In this document: one piece after another, positions 25,273-33,684 of the stretch
How the letters are laid out: each line of letters opens with the position of its first letter
How positions within the stretch are numbered: position 1 is the first letter of the stretch
NCBI GenBank assembly: GCA_947629575.1
Contig: CANREF010000006.1
Coordinates: 1-64,000 of the forward strand
DNA from: an uncultured Clostridia bacterium
Lineage (GTDB): Bacteria > Bacillota > Clostridia > Christensenellales > Borkfalkiaceae
DNA: 64,000 nucleotides
Reading direction: 5' to 3'
The notes under the pieces: generated by a model
Databases searched by the model: none
Told to the model about the DNA's origin: nothing
The model's input: the letters and a program-made list of their open reading frames with translations, nothing else
Made by a program: the position numbers and the translations under genes

Positions 25273-25917
25273 ATGGACAGAAATGCCGAAATTTTAAGTG
25301 AGCTCGAACGTCTTTACCCCGATGCAAAGCCCGCGCTCATGTTCAAGAGCCCATACGAGCTCTTAGTCGCGGTCGTTCTCTCCGCGCAGTGCACGGACGA
25401 GAGGGTGAATAAAGTGACCGCCGTTCTCTTCCAAAACTACAATACGCCCGAAAAAATGCTCACGCTCTCGCAGGAAGAACTCGAAAAATACATCTTCTCC
25501 TGCGGGTTTTATCATAACAAGGCGGCGCACATCCTGTCCGCTTCGCGCGACATTGTCGAAAAATTCCACGGACAAGTTCCCGACAATTTGGAGGACTTGC
25601 AGCAGCTCGCGGGCGTGGGCAGAAAGACTGCCAACGTCGTCTATGCGGTCGCGTTCGGCGGAGACGCGATCGCCGTCGATACGCATGTGTTCCGCGTTGC
25701 AAACAGAACGCAGCTCGCCTGCGGCAGCACTCCCGAAAAGGTGGAACAGGGTCTCATGAAAGTCATTCCCAAGGAGAAGTGGTCCAAGGCGCACCACCTT
25801 CTCATCTGGCACGGAAGAAAGGTCTGTCATTCCCAAAGACCCGACTGCGAACATTGTACGCTCAATAAGCTCTGTCCCTCGGCGTTCCGCTGCGGCACAA
25901 GGGAGAATAAAGCATGA
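25273..25917 (+). CDS. nth: Endonuclease III (DNA glycosylase/AP lyase)
   Basis: Removes oxidised pyrimidines in base-excision repair. 214 residues: helix-hairpin-helix with catalytic Lys LAGVGRKTANVVYAVAFG, catalytic Asp in VDTHVFRVANR, and a C-terminal 4Fe-4S cluster motif with spacing C-x6-C-x2-C-x5-C (CHSQRPDCEHCTLNKLC). The track extends 71 codons upstream into the tandem repeat; ATG 25273 is six bases after TATAAT. Overlaps the lipoprotein gene by 4 bp (ATGA). Confidence 0.96.
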   Translation: MDRNAEILSELERLYPDAKPALMFKSPYELLVAVVLSAQCTDERVNKVTAVLFQNYNTPEKMLTLSQEELEKYIFSCGFYHNKAAHILSASRDIVEKFHGQVPDNLEDLQQLAGVGRKTANVVYAVAFGGDAIAVDTHVFRVANRTQLACGSTPEKVEQGLMKVIPKEKWSKAHHLLIWHGRKVCHSQRPDCEHCTLNKLCPSAFRCGTRENKA

Positions 25918-27156
25918 AAAAGTCGTTCGCGGCAATTCTTTTTCCTTTGGCCGCCCTCTTTCTTTTAAGCGGGTGCAACTATCCCACGGAAGAGGACTTC
26001 ATTCCCGAGAAAATGGGGGCCGCCGACGACGGGCTCTGGCTGTATCGGAGCGATCTGACCCGCACCCGTTCGGACGGCAGCGGGCGGGAAGAGCTTCCCC
26101 TTGTGGCGGAGATCAACGGCGGGGAAGCCGAGCTCGGCTATTGGCTGGCGGAGACGGACGCACACACTCTCTTTTACGTTCTCACGCAGGGCGAGGGAGA
26201 GGAAGAGATGAGCGCGCTCCGCGTCTATGATTACGAAACCAAGCGGGACGAAGAGATCATTCCCGCCTTTTCGGGAGAGTTTATCTCTCCCGCGGGTCTG
26301 CCCGTCCGCGCGGGCGGGGATATGTCTTTGCCCATGCACAAAAGACGGGGGAGGCGGACGAGTATTACCTCTTCGACCTTGAAGGAAACCTGCTCCTCAA
26401 AACGAAGACCGCATATGAGTTCGACGAAACGAGCGGGCTTTTGCGCTCGATCAAAATCGAGCGGGACTTGGAGGATATGAAAAACCGCACCACCTTCCGC
26501 TACTATTATGAGGGGAAGGAGAGCGAGGCCGTGCTCATGACCGATTCCTACTTTTGGCGGGAATACACCGCGGGCGGATGGAGCTATCTGCTCTTCATGG
26601 ACGGGTCGGTCGTCGCGATTGATCTCACAACGGGTGAGCAAAAAGAGGGGATTTTGCCGCCGTGGGACGAGCTGCACCAATATGACGAGGACTACGTTTT
26701 CACGGTAGGCGGCGCGGTATTCGTGTTTTGCTATCGGGAATTCATAGCGCCGTACGGTTTAGACTGGGCGGAACTCTACGCCCTGAAAGCGGAACGGTAC
26801 AGCTTCTTCGCGCTTTCGGAGAGACGGGAGTGCTTGCATACGTGCCTCTGTTCGGGCGGCTGACCCTCGATCTTACGACAAAGGACCTCTATCAGAGCCG
26901 TCTCTATTTGGACGATTCCCTCGGATTTTCCCGCGAAGAGCCTGCCGCAGAGAGCGAAGAGCCCGAAAAATTCTTGTGCGGGGAATACGCCTTTTGGATA
27001 GAGCAGAAGTCGTGGAGCGAGGGATTTATGGGACGCCGACACTTCTGCAATTATCTTTGGCGGCAGAGAGGGGAAGAAGAGCCTGAGATCATGCAATACG
27101 AATTTTCGGACGACGATTCCGCGATATCGTTTTTCTTCGATATTCTGCCTATATAG
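25914..27156 (+). pseudogene. Broken lipoprotein gene with two frameshifts
   Basis: A lipoprotein signal with lipobox LLSGC and about 410 residues in all, but read in three frames: frame 0 to about 26320, frame 2 (PVRAGG/YVFAHAQKTGEADEYYLF) to about 26815, frame 1 after (TGVLAYVPLFGRLTLDL). Both breaks look like the loss of one base, the first in a GGGCGGGG run. Either a real pseudogene or assembly error. Coupled to nth by ATGA; no known family. The restored end (DDDSAISFFFDILPI) is followed by a terminator. Confidence 0.72.
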
Positions 27157-27172
27157 ATCAAGGCGATAGGGA

Positions 27173-27210
27173 CGCCCGACCGCCGCAAATTTGCGGCGGT
27201 CGGGCGTTTT
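27173..27210 (+). terminator. Terminator after the broken lipoprotein gene
   Basis: CGCCCGACCGCCGCAAATTTGCGGCGGTCGGGCG followed by TTTTCC, a near-perfect 17-bp stem. Confidence 0.9.
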
Positions 27211-27220
27211 CCTGTATAAT
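27191..27220 (+). promoter_or_regulatory. Promoter of the CotF-like gene pair
   Basis: TTGCGG (18-bp spacer) TATAAT; the -35 lies in the preceding terminator stem. AGGAGG and ATG 27261 follow. Confidence 0.55.
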
Positions 27221-27260
27221 TGCTGCCTTCTTCGGCAATAACAGCCGCAGGAGGTTTTTT

Positions 27261-27455
27261 ATGACCAATTTAACGGCAAAAGATTTAGATGTTTTGAGCC
27301 ACGTTCTCACGGCGGAAGAAATGGCGTGCAAAAAGGCAAAGATCTACGCCAACACACTCACGGATGCGGCGCTCGCACAGGAAATGGAGACGATCGCTTC
27401 CCAACACGCAGAGCGGTTCAATGCGCTCTTCACTTTGATCGGAGGGAAATCATGA
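27261..27455 (+). CDS. Small ferritin-like spore-coat-type protein
   Basis: 64 residues, two helices, MTNLTAKDLDVLSHVLTAEEMACKKAKIYANTLTDAAL then AQEMETIASQHAERFNALFTLIGGKS. Many Clostridia encode such small proteins next to CotF-like genes and they are annotated spore-coat-associated. RBS GGAGG. Overlaps the next gene by 4 bp, so co-translated. Confidence 0.75.
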   Translation: MTNLTAKDLDVLSHVLTAEEMACKKAKIYANTLTDAALAQEMETIASQHAERFNALFTLIGGKS

Positions 27456-27742
27456 AACAAAGCAAACAGGACACCACGCTCAACGAAAAAGACGCTCTTC
27501 AAGACATGCTCGACTGCGAAAAGTTGCTTTTGAGTTATTACTCCGTCGCGCTCACCGAGGGGAGTTGCAAGCCCTTCCGCAAGGAAATTTTGAAGAATTA
27601 CTCCTCAAGCGCGGAGACGCAGTTCAATGTATTTGAACAGATGCTCTCCCGCGGATACTATCAGGTGATGCCCGCCGAGAAGATGCTCATCGACCAAAAG
27701 GCGGAGACGTTTTCTAAGGTCAAAAAACAGATAGCAAATTAA
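27452..27742 (+). CDS. CotF-family spore-coat-type protein
   Basis: 96 residues; LNEKDALQDMLDCEKLLLSYYSVALTEGSCKPFRKEILKNYSSSAETQFNVFEQMLSRGYY matches the CotF (PF07875-type) helical fold. Start ATG 27452 follows GGAGG and overlaps the upstream stop. Function as outer coat protein is known for the family only; sporulation in this organism is suggested, not proved. Confidence 0.82.
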   Translation: MKQSKQDTTLNEKDALQDMLDCEKLLLSYYSVALTEGSCKPFRKEILKNYSSSAETQFNVFEQMLSRGYYQVMPAEKMLIDQKAETFSKVKKQIAN

Positions 27743-27942
27743 ACTGGCGAAAAGGTGGCAGGAGACAAGCGAAGCGAGACAGGTGGGAGTGACTTACTGC
27801 CTCCTCCTGAGGAGGGGGGAAGGGGGGTGGTGTCCTTTGCTCCTATTTTTCACCACCTCAGTCACTCACGTTGTTCGTGACAGCTCCTCCTCGGGAGGCG
27901 CCGAAGGGGCTCGCCGCGCGTCATGCTGCCCCGCGCTACTCA

Positions 27943-28037
27943 TGTCATTTCGAGCGAAACGAAGTGAAGCCGAGAAATCTCACATTATTAAAAAACGTTA
28001 GAGATTTCTCCACGCGCTTCGCTTGGTCGAAATGACA
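27943..28037 (+). repeat. Palindromic repeat A, copy 1 (about 95 bp)
   Basis: Ends TGTCATTTCGA and TCGAAATGACA are inverted; inner parts GAGAAATCTC and GAGATTTCTC also pair. Matching copies occur at 42885-42981 and 56575-56666. Confidence 0.75.
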
Positions 28038-28143
28038 TATGGCGTCATGCTGAGGGTGCGCGGCAGGATGACGTATTAGAGCGCTCCATCCCCTTGTCCC
28101 CCCTTTGAGAGGAAGGGAATGGAGCGGCGCAATTCTTTTCAAC

Positions 28144-28184
28144 ACCCCACTGCCCGCGACCGAAAGGTCGCGGGCAGTGGGGTT
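28144..28184. terminator. Terminator hairpin, likely for the minus-strand XRE gene
   Basis: CCCCACTGCCCGCGACC-GAAA-GGTCGCGGGCAGTGGGG, a perfect 16-bp stem, just beyond the end of the gene at 28190. Confidence 0.75.
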
Positions 28185-28189
28185 ATGCT

Positions 28190-28432
28190 TTAAGATATGA
28201 ATAAAGTATCCATTTGGACTTTGAGCACGGAGGCGATGACAAACACCTCTTTGTCCGTTGCGATGCGCGCCTGTCCTTCCAACTTCGAATAACTCGTGGG
28301 ATTGATATCCAGCCCAGCGAGTTGAAGCTGCGCGATAAAGTCTTTTTGCTTGATATGCCTCTCTTTCCGCAATCGCTCTACATTTCGCCCGATCAAGTTG
28401 CTTGAACCGTATTCACGTTTCCTGAGTTTCAT
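28190..28432 (-). CDS. XRE-family DNA-binding regulator
   Basis: 80 residues, almost only a helix-turn-helix (IGRNVERLRKERHIKQKDFIAQLQLAG...TSYSKLEGQ) of the Cro/C1 type and a short C-terminus. Start ATG 28432 is chosen over the track's 28489, which would begin inside the lipoprotein promoter. It is divergent from the lipoprotein gene with a palindrome in the shared region that is probably its operator. Confidence 0.85.
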   Translation of the reverse strand: MKLRKREYGSSNLIGRNVERLRKERHIKQKDFIAQLQLAGLDINPTSYSKLEGQARIATDKEVFVIASVLKVQMDTLFIS

Positions 28433-28482
28433 AATTTTTCCGCGTTTATATTTCTTTTGTGGAATTTTATCATGCAAAACGG

Positions 28483-28511
28483 TTGACATAATTCCGATAC
28501 GGAATTATAAT
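28483..28511 (+). promoter_or_regulatory. SigA promoter of the lipoprotein gene with embedded operator
   Basis: TTGACA, 17-bp spacer, TATAAT. The spacer is filled by the 19-bp palindrome TAATTCCGATACGGAATTA (28489-28507), so a bound repressor would block RNA polymerase. Confidence 0.85.
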
Positions 28512-28548
28512 GAGATTATAAACAATATTTTATACGCGGAGGAGTTTT

Positions 28549-29220
28549 ATGAAAAAGAAATCGGCACTTTTCCTGACGGGCATTACCTTAGCTTGCCTTG
28601 TTCTCGGAGCGAGCGCTTGCGACGGCGAACAGGCAGCGGGGATGCAAACGGGCAGCGGCGAAACGAACAGTGTGACCTCAGCAGAGTGGGAAGCGAGCAT
28701 CGGCGGCATTGTGAATTGCACGGTCGAGACAAAAAAGTCCTTTGCGGATCCGAATATCATGACGAGGGCAAAGTTCGACGGGGACAGATTCGGGCAGGAA
28801 AGTTTTTCCGAAAGTGGGGAAGCCGTTCCCGGCGAGACCTATTTCATGTGCAAAGAGGGAGAAGAGCACTTCATCTACGTCTATGGGAAAAAGGATACGT
28901 GGAAGAAAGAGGAATGCAGCAGCGAGGTGTACGAGGCGGCGGCTGCCTCACAGAGGAGTTTGCTCGAATGCCTGTCGCGCAGCTATGATAAATTCAGCTT
29001 CGAAAGTGGCAAATATATCTGCTCTTCGCTCGCCTGCAGCGTGAACGATCGATGGGTTGTGGTCGCCGTTCAGTTAGAGGAGATCGCCGTATCCTTCGAA
29101 CAGGGAAAAGTCGCGGAGATCGTCTTTCTCGAAAAGCTCAACGGAGAAAGCGTCGCCTGCAGAATGACGGATATCGGTTCTACGAAGATCGAACTTCCCA
29201 AGGTCGAAGCGGAGGAATAG
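28549..29220 (+). CDS. Secreted lipoprotein of unknown function
   Basis: 223 residues; Lys-rich start, hydrophobic core and lipobox-like LGASAC (Cys about 24), so likely membrane-anchored outside the cell. The body has no family I know (repeated Glu/Ser, two Cys-containing regions MCKEGEEHF and ICSSLACSVND). GGAG before ATG 28549. Probably controlled by the divergent XRE regulator. Confidence 0.75.
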   Translation: MKKKSALFLTGITLACLVLGASACDGEQAAGMQTGSGETNSVTSAEWEASIGGIVNCTVETKKSFADPNIMTRAKFDGDRFGQESFSESGEAVPGETYFMCKEGEEHFIYVYGKKDTWKKEECSSEVYEAAAASQRSLLECLSRSYDKFSFESGKYICSSLACSVNDRWVVVAVQLEEIAVSFEQGKVAEIVFLEKLNGESVACRMTDIGSTKIELPKVEAEE

Positions 29221-29291
29221 GGAGAGTTTTTTCTTCGCAGAAGAGGGGAGTAATTTCCGCGGTTTTTCCCATACTGAAAGGGGAGGGGAAT

Positions 29292-29420
29292 ATGGCGAAG
29301 AAAGACAAAAAAGGTAGGCACGATGAAACGGGCTATGCGCACAATCCGCGCTATTGTATGATCTTGCCCGACGCCGCCGACCCCGATGAGGAGAACATCT
29401 CTTCGACGGGGGAATCGTAA
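29292..29420 (+). CDS. 42-residue hypothetical protein
   Basis: MAKKDKKGRHDETGYAHN... with one Cys; lysine-rich start, acidic end (ADPDEENISSTGES). GGGGAGGGG precedes ATG 29292, and a strong terminator follows. Possibly co-transcribed with the lipoprotein 72 bp upstream. The ORF in the track starts too early. Confidence 0.5.
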   Translation: MAKKDKKGRHDETGYAHNPRYCMILPDAADPDEENISSTGES

Positions 29421-29435
29421 AAAGGAAGAAATAAG

Positions 29436-29470
29436 CCGCCCGCGGATATATGTCCGCGGGCGGGATTTTA
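29436..29470 (+). terminator. Terminator after the 42-residue ORF
   Basis: CGCCCGCGGATATATGTCCGCGGGCGGGATTTT, GC stem and T-run. Confidence 0.85.
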
Positions 29471-29571
29471 TACAGCGGTATGGGGGAAGGGGTTCTTATG
29501 CGCTTTCGGAAAACCCCTCAGTCACCTATGGTGACAGCTCCCCCAATGGGGGCGCCGAGGGTGTGGTGCGT

Positions 29572-29703
29572 GCGTCATGCTGAGCGAAAAGAGCAATTAC
29601 GCAGTCCGATAAAGCTCTCCTCGAAGCATCTAAAATCCCCGCGAGATTCTTCGAGGACAACTTCCGTGGACTGCGTAATAACAATTCATCTCAGAATGAC
29701 GCG
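29572..29703 (+). repeat. Palindromic repeat B, copy 1
   Basis: GCGTCATGCTGAGC at one end and CTCAGAATGACGC at the other are near-inverted; the inner GCATCTAAAATCCCCGCGAGATTCTTCGA matches copy 2 at 56848-56978 in opposite orientation. Confidence 0.75.
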
Positions 29704-29879
29704 GAGAACAAGGTCCATGTTTCGACTACGCTCAACATGACGTAATTCAAAACGCCCCCCACCACCGTCTAACGGCGGAGCCTCCCCCCCCGTAGGGGGT
29801 AGGCCTAAGACCTGCCCCCATTTATGGGGGCGGGTGGCATGGCATAAGCCATGACAGGTGGAGGCGCTTCCCCAAATTA

Positions 29880-30107
29880 CTGCGCGTTGGAAAATCACAC
29901 TTTTCCATAAGCGCACACAATTTGCCGCACTCTTACGGCTTTTCGTTTTTACGAAGCAGTTATCGGGCGGGCAGATAGTAGTTGCAGAGCAGATAATCTA
30001 ACCCCTCACGGCGTTTCTTTTCGAACGACACCCCTTCCGTCACGCGCAAAACGCGTGACACCCACCCCTCAAGGGGTGGGCAAGGGGGGAGGAAGAAAAG
30101 AAACGCG
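29880..30107 (-). repeat. Composite repeat G+D, copy 2 (no F insert)
   Basis: Reverse complement reads TTTCTTTTC...CTTGAGGGGTGGGTGTCACGCG...GAAAAGAAACG, then ACTATCTGCCCGCCCGATAA and CTTTTCCATAAGCGCACAC on the plus strand. Same order as copy 1 but contiguous where copy 1 has F. Confidence 0.75.
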
Positions 30108-30116
30108 TGAACTAAT

Positions 30117-31217
30117 TTACACATTAAATCTAAACAATACGACGTCGCCGTCTTTCATCACATAGTCCTTGCCTTCGGAGCGCACCTTGCCCTTTTCGCG
30201 CGCGCCTGCAAGTCCGCCGCATTCGAGCAGCGTCTCCCACTCCACGACTTCGGCGCGGATGAATCCTTTCTCGAAGTCGGTATGGATCTTTCCCGCCGCC
30301 TGAGGCGCTTTCGTCCCCTTGACGATCGTCCACGCCCGCGTCTCCTTTTCGCCCGCGGTAAGGTAGGAGATGAGCCCCAACAGCGAATAACTTGCCTTGA
30401 TGAGCTTTGAAAGCCCGCTCTCCTTCAAGCCGAACTCTTCGAGGAACATCGCTCTGTCCTCTTCGTCCATCTGCGCGAGTTCGTCCTCCGTCTTGGCGCA
30501 CACGACGATCACGCCCGCGCTGTGTTTTTGCGCGTACTCTTTGACCTTCACCACAAAGGGAATGGAATCCTCGTTCTCGCCCATGTCTTTTTCGGAGATG
30601 TTCGCGCAGTAGATGACGGGCTTTGCCGAGAGCAAAAACAGATTGTCGAGCAAGACTTTCTCCTCTTCCGTGCAGGGAAAACTGCCCGCGGGCTGTTCGC
30701 CTTCGAGGTGGGAAAGAAGTTTTTCGAGGAAGGCGAACTCCGCCGCCGCGCCCTTGTCCGCGCCGCCGCGCGCCGCGTTGCGGATGCGGTCCTGCCTCTT
30801 CTGCACCGCCTCGATGTCGGCGAGGATGAGCTCCAAGTTGATGACCTCGATGTCGCGGACGGGATCGACCGTGCTTTCGACATGGGTCACGTTTTCGTCC
30901 TCGAAACAGCGGACGACGTGCACGATCGCGTCCACCTCGCGGATATGGGAGAGGAACTTGTTTCCCAAGCCTTCCCCGCGGCTGGCGCCCTTCACGAGCC
31001 CCGCGATGTCCACAAATTCGATGACGGCAGGGGTGATCTTCTTGCTCGAATAGAGGGCGGCGAGTTTTTCGAGCCGTTCATCGGGAACGGCGACGACGCC
31101 CACATTGGGTTCTATGGTGCAGAAGGGGTAATTCGCCGCTTCCGCGCCCGCATGAGTGATCGCATTGAACAGAGTGGACTTGCCGACGTTCGGAAGTCCC
31201 ACAACGCCTAATTTCAT
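30117..31217 (-). CDS. ychF: YchF GTPase/ATPase, ribosome-associated
   Basis: Obg-like P-loop NTPase conserved in all bacteria, linked to translation and oxidative stress. Walker A GLPNVGKSTLFNAI, G3 DIAGLVKGASRGEGLGNKF, YCANI region and a C-terminal TGS domain (RAWTIVKGTKAPQAAGKIHTDFEKGFIRAEV). 366 residues, normal. RBS AAGGAG, start ATG 31217. Divergent with argS; own promoter in the shared gap. Confidence 0.97.
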   Translation of the reverse strand: MKLGVVGLPNVGKSTLFNAITHAGAEAANYPFCTIEPNVGVVAVPDERLEKLAALYSSKKITPAVIEFVDIAGLVKGASRGEGLGNKFLSHIREVDAIVHVVRCFEDENVTHVESTVDPVRDIEVINLELILADIEAVQKRQDRIRNAARGGADKGAAAEFAFLEKLLSHLEGEQPAGSFPCTEEEKVLLDNLFLLSAKPVIYCANISEKDMGENEDSIPFVVKVKEYAQKHSAGVIVVCAKTEDELAQMDEEDRAMFLEEFGLKESGLSKLIKASYSLLGLISYLTAGEKETRAWTIVKGTKAPQAAGKIHTDFEKGFIRAEVVEWETLLECGGLAGAREKGKVRSEGKDYVMKDGDVVLFRFNV

Positions 31218-31247
31218 GGTATAACTCCTTATTTTTCAGACAGCGCT

Positions 31248-31276
31248 ATTCTACCATAATTTTCATGATTTGACAA
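31248..31276 (-). promoter_or_regulatory. SigA promoter of ychF
   Basis: Minus strand TTGTCA, 17-bp spacer, TAGAAT. Confidence 0.72.
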
Positions 31277-31285
31277 CCGAAAGAC

Positions 31286-31314
31286 TTGCCGATTCGGGCA
31301 AAAAGTTATATAAT
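31286..31314 (+). promoter_or_regulatory. SigA promoter of argS
   Basis: TTGCCG, 17-bp spacer, TATAAT; CAAGGAG and ATG 31336 follow. Confidence 0.75.
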
Positions 31315-31335
31315 GGAGAAAATCAAGGAGTTTTT

Positions 31336-33021
31336 ATGGATTACAAGGCTTACATTGCGGAACATTTGTCGGTGGAGGGCGCAGACCGCGGGGAGATCGC
31401 GGAGAGCATCGTCGTCCCGCCCGATACGTCGCTGGGCGATTACGCGCTCCCTTGCTTCAAATTTGCAAAGCTCATGCGCAAGTCCCCCGCGCTCATCGCA
31501 CAGGAACTTGCCGCGCGCTACCCTACGGACGAGACGGTGAAGGAAGTTTCCGCAGTCAACGGATATCTCAATTTCAAGATCGACAGAAGGGGGCTTTCCC
31601 GTTCCCTTCTTGCGCAGATCTACGGCGAGGAAGCGCTGGAAGGCTACGGCTCTTCCGATGAGGGGAAGGGCAAGACGGTCTGCATCGACTATTCCTCGGT
31701 GAATATCGCAAAGCCCTTCCATATCGGACACCTCTCCACGACCGTTTTGGGCGGCGCGCTCTACCGCATTTTCGGCTATCTCGGCTACAAAGTCGTCGGG
31801 ATCAACCACCTCGGCGACTACGGCACGCAGTTCGGCAAACTCATCTCCGCCTACAAGCATTGGGGCAACCGCGAGGAGGTGGAACGGGGGGGCATCCATG
31901 CCATCAACGACCTCTATGTGCGGTTCAACACCGAGGCGACGGAGGAAATGGAAGCCGAGGCGCGGGAGTATTTCCGCCTCATCGAGAGCGGCGACAGGGA
32001 GGCCAACGAGCTCTTCGATTGGTTCAAGGAACTCACCCTCTCCTATGTGAAGAAGATCTACGAGCGCCTGCACATCAAGTTCGACAGTTACGCGGGCGAG
32101 CGGTTCTATACCGACAAGATGCAGCCCGTGATCGACGAGCTCAGGGAAAAGGGCTTGCTCGTGGAGAGCCAAGGGGCGCAGATCGTCGATCTCGAGCCCT
32201 ACGGAATGCCGCCCTGCCTCATCTTGCGCTCGGACGGCGCTTCCCTCTATGCGACGCGCGACCTCGCCGCCGCGATCTACCGCAAGAACACCTACGACTT
32301 CGACAAATGCCTCTACGTCGTCGCCTACCAACAGAATCTCCATTTCCGCCAATTCTTCAAAGTGCTCGAGCTCATGGGCAAAGAATGGGCGAAGGATCTC
32401 GTCCACGTCGCCTACGGCATGGTCTCGCTGGAAGACGGCGCGATGTCCACGCGGCAGGGGAAGGTGGTCTGGCTCGAAGACGTCATCTCCCGCTGCGTCG
32501 AAAAGGCGCTTCAGATCATCACCGAGAAGAACCCCGACCTCGAGAACAAGGAGGAAGTCGCCGAAAAGGTCGGCGTGGGTGCGGTGATGTTCGGCGCGCT
32601 CTACAACAGCAAGATCAAGGATATCGTCTTTTCCTACGACAAGGCGCTCAACTTCGACGGCGAGACGAGCGTTTATGTGCAATACACATGTGCCCGCGCG
32701 GCTTCCGTCCTGCAGAAGGCGGGGGACTTCGGGCTGTTCTATGACGGAGAGCCCAATGCGCAGGAGTTTGAACTCATCAAGGCGCTCGCCGAATTCCCCG
32801 ACACGGTGAGATCGGCGGCGGAGAAATACGAGCCGAGCTTTATTGCCCGTTTTTGTGTGGACGTTGCGCAAAAATTCAACAAGTTCTATTTCGACTGCAA
32901 GATCCTGCAGGCGGAGACGCAGGAGATCAGGGAATTCCGTCTCAGCCTTACAAAGGCGACGCTGCTCGTTTTGAAGCGCGCGCTCACCCTTTTGGGGATC
33001 GGCGTTCCGGAGAAAATGTGA
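31336..33021 (+). CDS. argS: Arginyl-tRNA synthetase
   Basis: Charges tRNA-Arg. 561 residues: N-terminal domain, HIGH motif in SSVNIAKPFHIGHLSTT, the KMSK-equivalent loop MSTRQGKVVWLED, and the C-terminal DALR anticodon domain. The track starts 66 bp too early; ATG 31336 follows AAGGAG and gives the family start (MDYKAYIAEHL). Its stop overlaps the HAD gene by 1 bp. Confidence 0.97.
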   Translation: MDYKAYIAEHLSVEGADRGEIAESIVVPPDTSLGDYALPCFKFAKLMRKSPALIAQELAARYPTDETVKEVSAVNGYLNFKIDRRGLSRSLLAQIYGEEALEGYGSSDEGKGKTVCIDYSSVNIAKPFHIGHLSTTVLGGALYRIFGYLGYKVVGINHLGDYGTQFGKLISAYKHWGNREEVERGGIHAINDLYVRFNTEATEEMEAEAREYFRLIESGDREANELFDWFKELTLSYVKKIYERLHIKFDSYAGERFYTDKMQPVIDELREKGLLVESQGAQIVDLEPYGMPPCLILRSDGASLYATRDLAAAIYRKNTYDFDKCLYVVAYQQNLHFRQFFKVLELMGKEWAKDLVHVAYGMVSLEDGAMSTRQGKVVWLEDVISRCVEKALQIITEKNPDLENKEEVAEKVGVGAVMFGALYNSKIKDIVFSYDKALNFDGETSVYVQYTCARAASVLQKAGDFGLFYDGEPNAQEFELIKALAEFPDTVRSAAEKYEPSFIARFCVDVAQKFNKFYFDCKILQAETQEIREFRLSLTKATLLVLKRALTLLGIGVPEKM

Positions 33022-33665
33022 TGCGGGCGGTATTTTTCGACCTGGACGGGACGTTATGCGATACGGTCGGCGATATCCGCTTCCATGTGAACGCCATGCT
33101 CGCCTCGCGCGGCTATCCCATTCTCAGCGTGGAGCAGACCAAGCGGTACATCGGCAACGGCGCGAGACATCTCGTCGAGCGGGCGCTCCCCCCAAACGCG
33201 GAGGATACTCAGGATTGCTATGAGCAGTTCATGGAGAGCTTTTCGAAAAGCGACGGCGCGCTCATTTCCCTCTATGCGGGGGAGCGGGAAGCGCTCGAAC
33301 GCCTGAAGGAGGAGGGGATGCGGCTTGCCGTGATCACCAACAAGCCGCAGGCCGCCGTGCATGGGACGCTCGCGAAGTTTTTCCCCGACCGCTTTTTCGA
33401 TTTTGTGGGCGGGGACAGCGGGATGTTCCCCATAAAGCCCGACCCCTCCCTCACCCGCTATGCCGCGCTCTCCATGCGGGTATCTCCCGCCGAGTGCGTC
33501 TTCGTCGGGGACGGGGAGACGGACGTGCTCACGGCAAGGAACGCGGGAATGCGCGGGATCGCGGCGCTGTGGGGATACCGCACGCGGGAACAGCTCGCGG
33601 AAGCGGGCGCGCGGGAATTTGCCTCGGGCTTCGGCGAACTGTGTAAAATTCTGCTCGGCGGCTGA
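33021..33665 (+). CDS. HAD-family phosphatase (phosphoglycolate phosphatase/PpaX-like)
   Basis: 214 residues. Catalytic DxD in FFDLDGTLCDT, motif II VITNKP, motif III Lys in IKPDPSL and motif IV VGDGETDVLTARNAG. Cap helices of the Gph type (C1). Start ATG 33021 overlaps argS (GTGATG). Substrate is uncertain; Gph, PpaX and generic HAD housekeeping phosphatases look alike. Confidence 0.87.
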   Translation: MRAVFFDLDGTLCDTVGDIRFHVNAMLASRGYPILSVEQTKRYIGNGARHLVERALPPNAEDTQDCYEQFMESFSKSDGALISLYAGEREALERLKEEGMRLAVITNKPQAAVHGTLAKFFPDRFFDFVGGDSGMFPIKPDPSLTRYAALSMRVSPAECVFVGDGETDVLTARNAGMRGIAALWGYRTREQLAEAGAREFASGFGELCKILLGG

Positions 33666-33684
33666 ATTTTTTTGGGAAATTTCC

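Larger units (their letters stand above)
27743..28189. repeat. Intergenic repeat cluster after the CotF pair
   Basis: No gene supported. Holds a CCTCCTCCTGAGGAGGGGGG hairpin with GGTGGTGTCC (about 27800-27835), a CTCAGTCACTCACG...GACAGCTCC unit (27856-27907), palindrome A copy 1 (27943-28037), a short GTCATGCTGAGG...GGATGACG piece (28043-28073), and a terminator hairpin (28144-28184). Confidence 0.7.
29471..30116. repeat. 0.65-kb repeat cluster between the lipoprotein unit and ychF
   Basis: No gene supported. Contains a CTCAGTCACC...GGGGGCGCCGAGG unit (29515-29560), palindromic repeat B copy 1 (29572-29703), a CACCACC...GGGGGTAGG hairpin cluster (29755-29850), and the minus-strand composite repeat G+D copy 2 (29880-30107). 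Confidence 0.8.

Noticed and set aside
28433-28489. N-terminal extension of the XRE regulator to 28489
   Set aside because: It would start inside the divergent lipoprotein promoter, and the extra residues do not belong to the helix-turn-helix fold.
27743-30116. Insertion sequence or transposon
   Set aside because: No transposase ORF and only short palindromic units; could still be non-autonomous elements.
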